Positions 8,060 through 16,545 of a stretch of 46,580 nt of DNA are shown here, piece after piece. Position 1 is the stretch's first letter. Each line of letters begins with the position of its first letter. A model generated the notes under the pieces. It saw only the letters and a program-made list of their open reading frames with translations, made no database searches and was not told the origin of the DNA. The DNA comes from Opitutia bacterium (lineage in GTDB: Bacteria; Verrucomicrobiota; Verrucomicrobiia; Opitutales; Opitutaceae): contig CANFSZ010000019.1 in NCBI GenBank assembly GCA_947449835.1, forward strand, positions 1 through 46,580, in the 5' to 3' direction. A program made the position numbers and the translations under genes.

Positions 8060-9490
8060 ATGAACACCCGCAACCACTACGATGTCGCGATCATCGGGGC
8101 GGGCATGTCGGGTCTGGCCGCGGGGATCCGTTTGGCTCACTTCGGAAAAAAAGTATGCATCTTCGAGCGCCACAACGCGACCGGCGGACTCAATAGTTTT
8201 TACAGTATCGGCGGGCGCAAATTCGACGTCGGCCTGCACGCCTTGACGAACTTTGTGCGGCCGGGTGTCAAAGGCACGCCGCTCACCAAACTGCTGCGCC
8301 AATTGCGCATCGACCGCGCCGAGTTTGCGCTCTGTGAGCAAAAACAATCCCGCGTCGCTTTCGGACCCAACGGCGAGACCTCGCTGCGTTTCACCAATGA
8401 TTTTGCAGTCTTTGAAAACGAGGTCGCGAGGCAGTTTCCCAAGGAGATCGATGGTTTCCGTGCGCTCGTCGCCGCGATCAAAACCTACGACGACGTCTCG
8501 CTGGAGGTCGCGCCCATCTCCGCTCGCGCCGTCGTGCGCACGTACATCAAAGACGCGTTGCTGGAAGACATGTTGTTTTGCCCGGTGATGTACTATGGCA
8601 GCGCGCAAGAGCACGACATGGAATTTGGGCAGTTCGTGATCATGTTTAAGGCGCTTTTTCTCGAGGGCTTTGCGCGGCCGTTTGACGGGGTGCGGGTGAT
8701 TCTGCGCGTGTTGCTGGAGAAATACCGCCAAGCTGGCGGTGAGCGGCGAATGAAATGCGGCGTGCGAAAGATTTTATCCCGCGAAGGTCGCGCGACCGCA
8801 TTAGTACTCGATTCCGGCGAAGAAATTACGGCCACGCACGTCATTTCATCCATCGGCGCACCGGAGACGGAACGCTTGATCGGGGTCGCCACCGATGCGG
8901 CGCCTCTCGAGGCCGGTCGGCTTTCGTTTGTGGAAACGATTTCGATTTTAAAGTGCCAGCCCGCGGCGCTCGGGTGGGGGAGTGACACGATTGTTTTTTT
9001 TAATGACTCCACGCGCTTCGATTATGCGTGCCCGGGGGAGGCGTTGGATGTGCGCAGTGGCGTCATTTGTATACCCAATAATTTTGATTTCGGCCCCGAT
9101 CGCCAACTCTCCGACGGAATTTTCCGGGTTACTTGTCTGGCGCGCTACGATCAATGGGCGCCGTTGGCCGAGGAAAGTTATCAAGCGCAGAAAATCCGTT
9201 GTTTCGATAACGTGCAGCGCAGCGCGCGTCGGTTCTTGCCGACCGTGAGTGACGCTGCGCTGTCGGAAGCTACGATCACGACGGACATGTTTACGCCGCG
9301 CACGATCACCAAATTCACGGGACACATCGGCGGGGCGATCTACGGCGCGCCGGTCAAACACCGCCAGGGTCGCACGCCATTGGAAAACGTTTATCTGTGT
9401 GGCACCGACCAAGGTTTTCTAGGAATTATCGGCGCGATGTTGAGCGGCATCTCGATGGCGAACTTTCACATCTTGCAAAAAAAATCATAA
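8060..9490 (+). CDS. CrtI/phytoene-desaturase-like FAD-dependent oxidoreductase (first of two)
   Basis: A 476-residue flavoprotein of the amine-oxidase/CrtI superfamily, which includes phytoene desaturases, carotenoid isomerases and retinol saturases. The Rossmann dinucleotide motif GAGMSG is at 13-18, followed by the acidic strand end FERH (35-38) and GGLNS. The C-terminal FAD-contact region YLCGTDQGFLGIIGAMLSG is typical. There is no signal peptide. Because it sits between an ACP and fatty-acid-type enzymes, an ACP-linked or free acyl/polyene substrate is more likely than a carotenoid; no crtB or other carotenoid gene is present. Desaturase, saturase and isomerase activities cannot be told apart by sequence alone. 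Confidence 0.85.
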   Translation: MNTRNHYDVAIIGAGMSGLAAGIRLAHFGKKVCIFERHNATGGLNSFYSIGGRKFDVGLHALTNFVRPGVKGTPLTKLLRQLRIDRAEFALCEQKQSRVAFGPNGETSLRFTNDFAVFENEVARQFPKEIDGFRALVAAIKTYDDVSLEVAPISARAVVRTYIKDALLEDMLFCPVMYYGSAQEHDMEFGQFVIMFKALFLEGFARPFDGVRVILRVLLEKYRQAGGERRMKCGVRKILSREGRATALVLDSGEEITATHVISSIGAPETERLIGVATDAAPLEAGRLSFVETISILKCQPAALGWGSDTIVFFNDSTRFDYACPGEALDVRSGVICIPNNFDFGPDRQLSDGIFRVTCLARYDQWAPLAEESYQAQKIRCFDNVQRSARRFLPTVSDAALSEATITTDMFTPRTITKFTGHIGGAIYGAPVKHRQGRTPLENVYLCGTDQGFLGIIGAMLSGISMANFHILQKKS

Positions 9491-9520
9491 CTGTATTCGG
9501 TGGGTATACCTCAATACCTC

Positions 9521-10378
9521 ATGAAGAACACCTATAGACTAATTTTAGTTTCGGCGCTTCTCGTAAGTCGCTTGTTGGCTTCGGATTTCCAAGATCGGCT
9601 GGGTCTTCAACTCTACAGTCTGCGCTCTCAAGCAAAAGAAAGCACCACGGGTGCGCTCGATCTCGCGCAATCTTACGGCGTAAAAGAAGTGGAAGTAGCG
9701 GGCACTGGTTCCTTGAAACCCGACGAATTCGTCGCCGAGTTAAAAAAGCGCGGCCTCATTCCGATCAGCGGACATTTTGGCTACGGACTTTTTGAAAAAG
9801 ACATCAACGCCGTCATCGCTGACGCTAAGGCCCTAGGGCTTAAGTACGTGGTCGTGCCGTATCCGCCCGTGAGCAAGACCAAGCCGTTTAGTGAGGAAAT
9901 GACCCACGCCATGGCCGCCAAATTTAACGAATGGGGCGCCGCCTGCAAAAAAGCCGGTTTGATGTTCGGCTACCATCCGCACGGCCTCGAGTTTCGCGCT
10001 ACGGCGGCTGGTAATGGTGAAACGATGTTCGACGTACTGGTTCGCGAGACTCAGCCGGACCTCGTCACCTTCCAGATGGACGTGTACTGGGTTTTCATCA
10101 CTGGAATCGATCCAGCGGCGCTTTTGGCCAAATATCCCAATCGCTTTTCGATGCTCCACATCAAGGACATGTTAAAGGATTTCCAACGCGGCACCCACAG
10201 CGGCGGCAGTCCCGCTACGGCCAAAGTTGCTGTCGGCGACGGACAAATCAATTGGAAGGAAGTACTCGGAGCCGCCCAAAAAATCGGCGTGAAACACTAT
10301 TTCCTCGAGGACGAGACGATGTTTCCGCTCCGCTCGATTCCTGAATCGTTCAAATATCTGCGCGGTCTCAAACTCTGA
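9521..10378 (+). CDS. Secreted sugar phosphate isomerase/epimerase-like TIM-barrel protein
   Basis: A 285-residue xylose-isomerase-like TIM barrel (AP endonuclease 2 fold) with a signal peptide (about 1-22, ending RLLAS). Likely metal and substrate residues are in [35 protein letters not shown] and the final FLEDE. Exported members of this family are frequent in Opitutaceae and Planctomycetes and act on sugars or keto-sugars; the substrate here is unknown. It is unexpected between two cytosolic CrtI-like flavoproteins, 30 bp after one and 40 bp before the other. ATG 9521 is chosen over an upstream GTG at 9500 because it starts the signal peptide. Confidence 0.83.
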   Translation: MKNTYRLILVSALLVSRLLASDFQDRLGLQLYSLRSQAKESTTGALDLAQSYGVKEVEVAGTGSLKPDEFVAELKKRGLIPISGHFGYGLFEKDINAVIADAKALGLKYVVVPYPPVSKTKPFSEEMTHAMAAKFNEWGAACKKAGLMFGYHPHGLEFRATAAGNGETMFDVLVRETQPDLVTFQMDVYWVFITGIDPAALLAKYPNRFSMLHIKDMLKDFQRGTHSGGSPATAKVAVGDGQINWKEVLGAAQKIGVKHYFLEDETMFPLRSIPESFKYLRGLKL

Positions 10379-10418
10379 GTTGCGCTTTGGCCAGACGGCG
10401 GCTCACCTTGGTCGCTCC

Positions 10419-11876
10419 ATGGCTTACGATTGGCTCAAAGGTGTCGCCGACGAGTACGATGTGATTGTGATCGGCAGCGGTTTAGGAGGCCTCACGGGTG
10501 CGAATGCACTCGCTAAGGCCGGCCACCGCGTGCTCTTGGTCGAGCATCATTATCAATTTGGCGGACTCGCCACCTGGTTCACACGAAAAGGCGGTCACAT
10601 TTTCGACATCTCGCTACACGGATTCCCTAGCGGCATGATCAAGTCCTGTCGCCGCTACTGGACGAAGGAAATTTCCGACGCTATCGTTCAATTAAAAGAC
10701 ATCCGTTTTGTGAATCCCCAGATGGATGTCTGGACGACGTTCACCCGCGAAGATTACACGCGCGTACTCGTCGACCAATTTAAACTGCAGCGCACTGAGG
10801 TTGAGGCGTTCTACGACTACCTGCGGGCGATGAATTATTACGACAACAACCCCGAGACGACGGGGCAGATGTTGAATCGCTTCTTTCCGGGCCGCCCCGA
10901 TGTGCACCGCTTGCTGATGGAGCCGATCTCGTACGCCAATGGCTCCAATTTCGATGACCCCGCGATCACCTTCGGGATTGTGTTCTCCAACTTTATGGGC
11001 GCGGGCGTTTACACGTTTCGCGGCGGTTCCGATGATCTGATCGAAAAAATGGTCGCCGAGCTCAAGAAAAACGGCGTCGAGCTGCGCAAAAAAGTCCTCG
11101 TCGATAAAATCTTGGTCGAAGAACGCGACGGCCAGAAAGTCGCGTGCGGCATCGTCGCCGGCAACGGCCGCGTCATTCGCGCCAAAGCGATCCTGTCCAA
11201 CGCCAACATCAAAAACACGATCTTCCGACTCGCAGGTGAGCAGAATTTTCCCGCGGATTTCGTGGAGCAAGCGCGCGCCGTCCGCATCAATTCCAGTTCT
11301 TGTCAGGTTTATTTTGGCATCCGCAAAGGCGAAAGCATCCCGCACATCGGCGACCTCGTTTTCACCTCCGCCGCGCCGCAGTATAGCAACGAGGAGCTCA
11401 CGCATTTCCATACCACGAGTCGGACGTTTTCGGTCTATTACCCCGATACGCGCCCCGGCTCCGATCGCTACACCGTCGTGGCTTCGCTCAACGGACTTTA
11501 TCCCGATTGGAAGTCCCTTTCCGAGGACGACTACGAAGCACATAAACTACGCATGATCGAAGAATCACTCGTGGCGCTGGAGAAATTCATTCCGGACGTG
11601 CGCGCTAAGATCGATTGGCAAGAAGCCGCCACACCGCGAACCATCGAACGCTACACCACGCATCTCAATGGCACGTCGTTTGGCACCAAGTTTGAAGGTC
11701 TGCCCGTTTCGATGCATCTCTCCGAAAAACTCCCGGGACTGTTCCACGCCGGAAGCGTAGGCATCATCATGTCCGGTTGGCTCGGTACGATTAACTACGG
11801 CATCATCACGGCTAACAAAGTGGACAAATATCTCTTCGCCCTTAAACAAGCTGCCCCGGCGTCGACTCCGGTCTGA
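10419..11876 (+). CDS. CrtI/phytoene-dehydrogenase-like FAD-dependent oxidoreductase (second of two)
   Basis: A 485-residue flavoprotein related in fold to the one at 8060. The FAD-binding motif GSGLGG is at 19-24, followed by [12 protein letters not shown]. An internal motif [17 protein letters not shown] matches the CrtI/carotenoid-isomerase group, where the GGxxxLxxxL element precedes the substrate domain. The C-terminus ([21 protein letters not shown]) is the FAD-proximal segment. No signal peptide or membrane segment is clear. It is followed after 5 bp by fabZ, so it is firmly in the fatty-acid part of the locus. The two flavoproteins probably perform successive or opposing redox steps on one acyl substrate; this is inference. 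Confidence 0.85.
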   Translation: MAYDWLKGVADEYDVIVIGSGLGGLTGANALAKAGHRVLLVEHHYQFGGLATWFTRKGGHIFDISLHGFPSGMIKSCRRYWTKEISDAIVQLKDIRFVNPQMDVWTTFTREDYTRVLVDQFKLQRTEVEAFYDYLRAMNYYDNNPETTGQMLNRFFPGRPDVHRLLMEPISYANGSNFDDPAITFGIVFSNFMGAGVYTFRGGSDDLIEKMVAELKKNGVELRKKVLVDKILVEERDGQKVACGIVAGNGRVIRAKAILSNANIKNTIFRLAGEQNFPADFVEQARAVRINSSSCQVYFGIRKGESIPHIGDLVFTSAAPQYSNEELTHFHTTSRTFSVYYPDTRPGSDRYTVVASLNGLYPDWKSLSEDDYEAHKLRMIEESLVALEKFIPDVRAKIDWQEAATPRTIERYTTHLNGTSFGTKFEGLPVSMHLSEKLPGLFHAGSVGIIMSGWLGTINYGIITANKVDKYLFALKQAAPASTPV

Positions 11877-11881
11877 TTCCT

Positions 11882-12325
11882 ATGAGCCAAGTCACTGATC
11901 TCATTCCGCATCGTCCGCCCTTTCTCTTTGTTGACGAAATCGTCTCGGAAACCGCCGATGGCCTAATAGCAAAACGTACGCTGCGCGCTGACGAAGAATT
12001 TTACAAAGGTCATTATCCCGGCGCGCCGATAACGCCGGGCGTGTTGCTCTGCGAGGCGGTGTTTCAGACGGGCGCCTTGTATCTAGCTCGCCAAGCCGCA
12101 GGGCAGGGGACACCCGCCGGCGTGCCGCTCATGGCCAAAATCAGCGATGTGCGTTTTCGTAATCCCGTCTACCCCGGCGAAACCATCGTCATCGAAGTGA
12201 AGAAAAAAGAATCGCTCGGTGGTTTCACCATGATGAGCGGCAGCGTGAAAAGTGCCGAGAAGCGCGTGCTAACGGTTGACTTCACGGTTGCTTGGACGAC
12301 TCCCGCTGGTGCGCCCAAAGCATGA
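11882..12325 (+). CDS. fabZ: 3-hydroxyacyl-ACP dehydratase (FabZ family)
   Basis: A 147-residue hot-dog-fold dehydratase. The opening LIPHRPPFLFVDEI and the catalytic His44 in GHYPGAPITPG with Glu58 in LLCEAV match FabZ. It would remove water from 3-hydroxyacyl-ACP to give trans-2-enoyl-ACP. The stop codon overlaps the next gene's ATG (ATGA at 12322-12325), consistent with coupled translation with the enoyl reductase that would use its product. Confidence 0.92.
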   Translation: MSQVTDLIPHRPPFLFVDEIVSETADGLIAKRTLRADEEFYKGHYPGAPITPGVLLCEAVFQTGALYLARQAAGQGTPAGVPLMAKISDVRFRNPVYPGETIVIEVKKKESLGGFTMMSGSVKSAEKRVLTVDFTVAWTTPAGAPKA

Positions 12326-13143
12326 GCGATTTCCTCCAAGTCTCCGGCAAAACCTTTTTGGTCTTCGGCGTCGCCAATCGCAAAAGCGTCGCTTGGTTTA
12401 TCGCTAAGTCGCTCGAAGAGCAGGGCGCCAAGGTCCTTTACAGCGTGCGCTCAGAAATGCGGCGGCAGTCGCTCGCATCGTTGTTGAGCGGCAAATCGGT
12501 CTTCATCTGCGACGTAGAACAAGAAGGTGCGGCGAACCGACTCTCGGGCGAAATCGCCGCCGCCGGCCACAAGGTGCTACACGGAATTGTGCATTCGATC
12601 GCCTTCGCGAATTACAGCGAGGGCTTCAAAGCGTTTCACGAAACCAAACGAGCCGATTTCCTGCAAGCGACCGCGATCTCGGCATTTTCGCTCGTAGAAA
12701 TCGCCAACGCTTTCAAGCCGATGCTCGCGAAGAACGCCTCGGTGGTGACGATCGGGATTTCATCGTTGCTCGTGACGCCGGACAACTACGGCTACATGGG
12801 CCCGATCAAAGCTGCACTCGATTCTTGCACGCGGTTCCTCGCGAAATCCTTCAGCGCAGACAGTGAAGTGCGTTTTAACGTCGTCGGCGCCGGACCACTG
12901 AAAACCAGCGCGTCCGCCGGTATTCCCGGGTATTTAGAAAGCTACCTCTACGCTGAGAAACTGACGTTTCGAAAACGAAATCTTTCCACCGCAGAGATTG
13001 CAGACACTGCGATTTTTTTACTCAGCGAGCGCAGCAGCGGTATCAACGGTGCAACCCTCGTGGTGGACGCCGGACTCGGAAATAATTTCTTCGATAAAGA
13101 AATCATACGACTGGCGATGCGCATGGATTCAACCGCGTCATGA
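12322..13143 (+). CDS. Enoyl-ACP reductase-like SDR (FabI family)
   Basis: A 273-residue short-chain dehydrogenase with the FabI version of the active site, Tyr156-x6-Lys163 in NYGYMGPIK, the FabI cofactor-loop start FGVANRKSVAW and the substrate-loop GAGPLKTSASAGI. Numbering coincides with E. coli FabI at these residues. The other FabI tyrosine (Tyr146 in E. coli) is replaced by Ile, and the Ser after it has no obvious tyrosine partner. It may therefore be a FabI with altered substrate geometry or a related reductase. It overlaps fabZ upstream and the OleA-like gene downstream, each by an ATGA junction. Confidence 0.85.
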   Translation: MSDFLQVSGKTFLVFGVANRKSVAWFIAKSLEEQGAKVLYSVRSEMRRQSLASLLSGKSVFICDVEQEGAANRLSGEIAAAGHKVLHGIVHSIAFANYSEGFKAFHETKRADFLQATAISAFSLVEIANAFKPMLAKNASVVTIGISSLLVTPDNYGYMGPIKAALDSCTRFLAKSFSADSEVRFNVVGAGPLKTSASAGIPGYLESYLYAEKLTFRKRNLSTAEIADTAIFLLSERSSGINGATLVVDAGLGNNFFDKEIIRLAMRMDSTAS

Positions 13144-14171
13144 GATTTTCTAAAGTCCGCATCGAAGCCCTCGCCGTCGCGCTGCCAGAGGAGATTCTTT
13201 CTTCAGCCGCAATCGAGGAACAACTTAGGCCGCTGTACGAGCGCCTCAAATTGCCGTTCGGTCGGCTCGAGTTGATGACAGGGATTCGCGAGCGCCGCGT
13301 CTGGCCCCAGGCCACTCGGCCCTCTGATGCGAGCGCCGCAGCCGGGAAAGCCGTGCTCGCAGCCTCAAAACTAAAGCCAGAGCAGGTAGAACTTTTTATC
13401 CATGCCGCCGTATCGCGTGACATGCTGGAGCCGGCGACAGCTTCGTTTGCGCATCGGAAAATAGGCCTGCCAGCGACGGCTCAGATTTTTGATGTCTCCA
13501 ACGCTTGTCTTGGGTTTTTGAATTCTTTGACCATCGCTGCTTCCATGATTGAGAGCGGACAGATTCGCTGCGCCTTAGTCGTAGCGGGCGAACACGGTCG
13601 CCCGCTGGTCGAACAAACGTTGCGCACGTTGCGCGAAAAAAATCTCACGCGAAATGAGATCAAACCGTTTTTCGCTAATCTCACGATCGGCTCGGGCGCG
13701 GTGGGGGCGTTAATTTGTCATCAGGACCTCGCTCCAAACGGACACAAATTGCTGGGTGGGGTCGCTCGTGCCGCCACGCAACACAGCGATTTGTGTCAGG
13801 GCGATACCCATGGAGCAGAAGCGCTCGCGATGCAGACCGATTCGGAGCAATTACTCGTTGCTGGCGTCGAACTCGCTCGAGCTACGTGGGAAGATTTCAC
13901 CACTACCACCGGTCTAGGTGCTGACACGACGGATCGTTTTATCTGCCACCAAGTCGGCTCGGTGCATCGACGTAAATTGTACGAGACGCTGGGGCTTGAT
14001 GTGAGTAAGGATTTTTCCACATTTGAGACCTTGGGGAACATGGGCTCGGTATCTTTGCCGGCGACGCTCGCGCTGGCCGCCGAACAAGGCGCGTTAAAGG
14101 TAGGGGACCGCGTAGGTTTGCTGGGAATTGGCAGCGGTCTAAATTGTCTGATGCTTGCACTCGAATGGTAA
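13140..14171 (+). CDS. oleA: OleA-like thiolase (FabH-superfamily condensing enzyme)
   Basis: A 343-residue FabH-fold condensing enzyme. The triad is Cys123 in FDVSNACLGF, His269 in FICHQVG and Asn299 in LGNMGS. Beyond generic FabH, the motif SRDMLEPATAS (Glu97) corresponds to the glutamate that OleA supplies as its catalytic base, and the C-terminus GLLGIGSGLNC matches OleA proteins I recall from Xanthomonas. OleA joins two acyl-CoAs head-to-head by non-decarboxylative Claisen condensation to a 2-alkyl-3-keto acid. It is overlapped by FabI upstream and by the alpha/beta-hydrolase downstream, the order seen in oleABCD clusters. oleC and oleD are not in the window. The assignment is from recalled motifs rather than an alignment. 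Confidence 0.78.
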   Translation: MRFSKVRIEALAVALPEEILSSAAIEEQLRPLYERLKLPFGRLELMTGIRERRVWPQATRPSDASAAAGKAVLAASKLKPEQVELFIHAAVSRDMLEPATASFAHRKIGLPATAQIFDVSNACLGFLNSLTIAASMIESGQIRCALVVAGEHGRPLVEQTLRTLREKNLTRNEIKPFFANLTIGSGAVGALICHQDLAPNGHKLLGGVARAATQHSDLCQGDTHGAEALAMQTDSEQLLVAGVELARATWEDFTTTTGLGADTTDRFICHQVGSVHRRKLYETLGLDVSKDFSTFETLGNMGSVSLPATLALAAEQGALKVGDRVGLLGIGSGLNCLMLALEW

Positions 14172-15061
14172 CACCAGCGCCAATTATTCCCGCGTGGATT
14201 AAGAAGCTTTATCCCTTCACTCCGCAAAGTTTCATCACGCCAATGGGAGCGCGGATGAGTTACGTAGACGAAGGCCCACGGGCGGACGAAGCCGTGCTTA
14301 TGCTTCACGGCAATCCCACGTGGTCGTTTTTTTATCGCGACTTGATCCGCGATTTAGCGCCGACCTTGCGCTGCATTGCGCCGGATCATATCGGCATGGG
14401 TTTGTCCGATAAACCTGAGTCGTATGATTACACCTTAGCTCGTCGCATTGCGGATATCGAAGCGTTGATTCATTCACTCGGTCTCAAACGCGTCCATCTC
14501 GTGGTGCATGATTGGGGTGGGGCCATTGGGTTTGGTCTTGCGTCACGTCGGCCGGAATGGATCGGTAAAATTACCATTCTAAATACCGCCGCGTTTGTGT
14601 CCGATAAAATCCCTTGGCGTATTTCTCTCTGTCGGCTGCCTCTGCTTGGACCTCTTTTAGTTCGAGGATTAAATGCATTTGCTGGACCAGCCACTTGGAT
14701 GTCGCTGCATCAACGAAAACTTAGCCCCGACGAGAAGTGCGGATATTTAGCCCCTTACGGCAACTGGTCCGAACGCGTGGCCGTTAATGCATTTGTCCAA
14801 GATATTCCTTTGGAGTCTGACCACCCAAGTCGTGCGATCTTAGAACAGGTTGAAGATAGTTTACCTCAGTTTTCTCGTAACCCAAAATTGATTGTGTGGG
14901 GAGCCCACGATTTTTGTTTTAACGAACATTTTTTAACACGCTGGAAACATATCTTCCCCGAAGCTGATGTTTTTGAAATGAAAGACGCCGGTCATTACGT
15001 CCTTGATGACGGCGGGGAACTAGCGCGCTCCCGAATTGTGGCTTTTATCCAAAAAATTTAG
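14165..15061 (+). CDS. oleB: OleB-like alpha/beta-hydrolase (haloalkane-dehalogenase-like)
   Basis: A 298-residue alpha/beta-hydrolase. The oxyanion motif HGNPTW (48-53), nucleophile Asp116 in VHDWGGAIG and His in DAGHYVLDD place it in the haloalkane dehalogenase-like group that includes OleB, the beta-lactone decarboxylase of olefin biosynthesis. The ATG at 14165 overlaps the end of the OleA-like gene by 7 bp, so the two are probably co-translated. The substrate of OleB is made by OleC, which is absent here, so an ordinary esterase or dehalogenase role remains possible. GC content falls across this gene (one line near 14.9 kb is about 38 percent G+C) compared with the genes upstream. Confidence 0.75.
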   Translation: MVTPAPIIPAWIKKLYPFTPQSFITPMGARMSYVDEGPRADEAVLMLHGNPTWSFFYRDLIRDLAPTLRCIAPDHIGMGLSDKPESYDYTLARRIADIEALIHSLGLKRVHLVVHDWGGAIGFGLASRRPEWIGKITILNTAAFVSDKIPWRISLCRLPLLGPLLVRGLNAFAGPATWMSLHQRKLSPDEKCGYLAPYGNWSERVAVNAFVQDIPLESDHPSRAILEQVEDSLPQFSRNPKLIVWGAHDFCFNEHFLTRWKHIFPEADVFEMKDAGHYVLDDGGELARSRIVAFIQKI

Positions 15062-15234
15062 TGGCCACAGCTATTCGATACGTCCGGCCTCCATCTATTT
15101 CCATGGATGCTATCTAATTTGACCTAGGCTAGTTTGAATTAATTTATAATTAAACATAATATTTATTGTGCGATACAATTGAATGATTAAGTATATCAAT
15201 ATCAATTGATTGAGCACAGTACTCGATGGCCTGT
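15062..15234. other. AT-rich intergenic gap between convergent oleB-like and lepB genes
   Basis: These 173 bp are far richer in A+T than the rest of the window, especially 15117-15215. They include a 10-bp palindrome ATCAATTGAT near 15200 and several TTAATTTATAAT-like runs. I see no coding potential, no tRNA and no strong terminator hairpin. It may be a degenerate remnant or a poorly constrained spacer between convergent genes. Confidence 0.6.
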
Positions 15235-16533
15235 TCAACGCGCTATACCCCAACGGGCCGTAAAGGGATAATAAATTACTAAGGGCCGACCAACGGCATC
15301 TTTGAGCGGTACGAAACCCCAATAGCGACCATCTTGGCTGTTGCCGGAATTATCACCCATGGCGAAAAACCCATCCTTGGGGATAGTTAGTTTTTCACCA
15401 ACTTGAAGATATTTTGATCCATAACGCGGATCCGCGTTAAAATAACCACGGTAAAGACCAATTCGTTTCGCGTTGGCATCAAAGGCATCCGAGCCAGTTA
15501 TTGGGGCGCCGTTGCGAAAAATTCCAGGTTCTTTAATTTCGAGAATATCGCCAGGGACGCCAATTAATCGTTTAATGTAGTACTGGTCTTGCCCGATTCC
15601 AGCGATGTTGCCGGTACGAAAAACAAAGCCCTGCCCTGTCTTGGGTTGGACAAAATGAAAACTTAACCGATCTACGAAGAGTTGATCTCCAGTTAAGAGA
15701 TCGAAACGCAATAGCGCATCGCCGGCCTTAACGGTGCGTCCTAATGAAATCTGTCTCACGCTAGCATTCGCGCCGGTGCTAGGATCAACTTGGAGTAAAA
15801 ATTCGTGCCCTACGGCAGCCCGGACTAAACGCGGCCATTGGGTTGTAAACTCGTGTTCGCTGCCAAAATAGGTTTCAAATAACATCCGGTCAAAATCACC
15901 GAAATCCATAGGGACACGCAGCGTCGCCGGCGCACCATCAACATAAAACGTGTATTCTTTTACCTGCGTCGGAAATATGAACCAGCTCCTGTCGGGTTGA
16001 ATCGTGTAAGCCATGCGGCCGTTATTGAAAAACGGCGCGGTGACCTCGCCGCCGCGCAGCGCGATGGCTTCGAAGCGCTGTGCGCCATAGGCAAGAAACC
16101 GAAAGGCTTGGCCCAACTTGCCCGGAGGCTCGATTGAATTCGTGTGGTTTTCGCCCGTCATCCCGTAATAGGTCGGCCACATGGAGTTCGTCGGGATTTT
16201 GAACGGTTGGGCTACATAAGTGCGAATGCCCAAGATCACCAAGGCGGCGACGACGAAAAATTCGACGTTTTCAACGAGCGCGTTTTTCGGATAAACGGCT
16301 CCGCCCGCTTCACGCATGACCGCTTCGGCCTGTTCGATCCTTAACTTGAGCTTGGCGGCATCGAGCCGATGCTTGATGCCTTCACGCAGTGAATCGATTT
16401 GTTGGGTGAGTTTCCCGAGCTGCGCAGCGGGCAAGACGTCCCGGCGGAAATAGTAAATCTTCTCCGCCAGCTCTAGCCAGTTCGCGGCGTTCTCGAGCAT
16501 CTTTTTATCCTGCGACTGAAAAAAACCGAACAT
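15235..16533 (-). CDS. lepB: Signal peptidase I, long form
   Basis: A 432-residue signal peptidase I (S26), the membrane serine protease that removes Sec signal peptides. One transmembrane segment lies at about 88-105, followed by the catalytic Ser117 in TNSMWP. The catalytic Lys321 is in YYIKRLIGVPGD, and the box-E region GDNSGNSQDGRYWG is near the C-terminus. About 200 residues separate Ser and Lys, where E. coli LepB has about 55, so a large extra periplasmic segment is inserted. The N-terminal 87 residues are charged and partly coiled-coil-like (about 35-75). It is the last gene of the minus-strand fabD-lepA-lepB group, 12 bp after lepA. Confidence 0.9.
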   Translation of the reverse strand: MFGFFQSQDKKMLENAANWLELAEKIYYFRRDVLPAAQLGKLTQQIDSLREGIKHRLDAAKLKLRIEQAEAVMREAGGAVYPKNALVENVEFFVVAALVILGIRTYVAQPFKIPTNSMWPTYYGMTGENHTNSIEPPGKLGQAFRFLAYGAQRFEAIALRGGEVTAPFFNNGRMAYTIQPDRSWFIFPTQVKEYTFYVDGAPATLRVPMDFGDFDRMLFETYFGSEHEFTTQWPRLVRAAVGHEFLLQVDPSTGANASVRQISLGRTVKAGDALLRFDLLTGDQLFVDRLSFHFVQPKTGQGFVFRTGNIAGIGQDQYYIKRLIGVPGDILEIKEPGIFRNGAPITGSDAFDANAKRIGLYRGYFNADPRYGSKYLQVGEKLTIPKDGFFAMGDNSGNSQDGRYWGFVPLKDAVGRPLVIYYPFTARWGIAR

Positions 16534-16545
16534 GGCGGAGCGAGT

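Noticed and set aside
8012-8731. 239-codon minus-strand open frame opposite the first flavoprotein gene
   Set aside because: No recognisable motif, and it overlaps a clear Rossmann-fold gene; typical shadow of GC-rich coding DNA.
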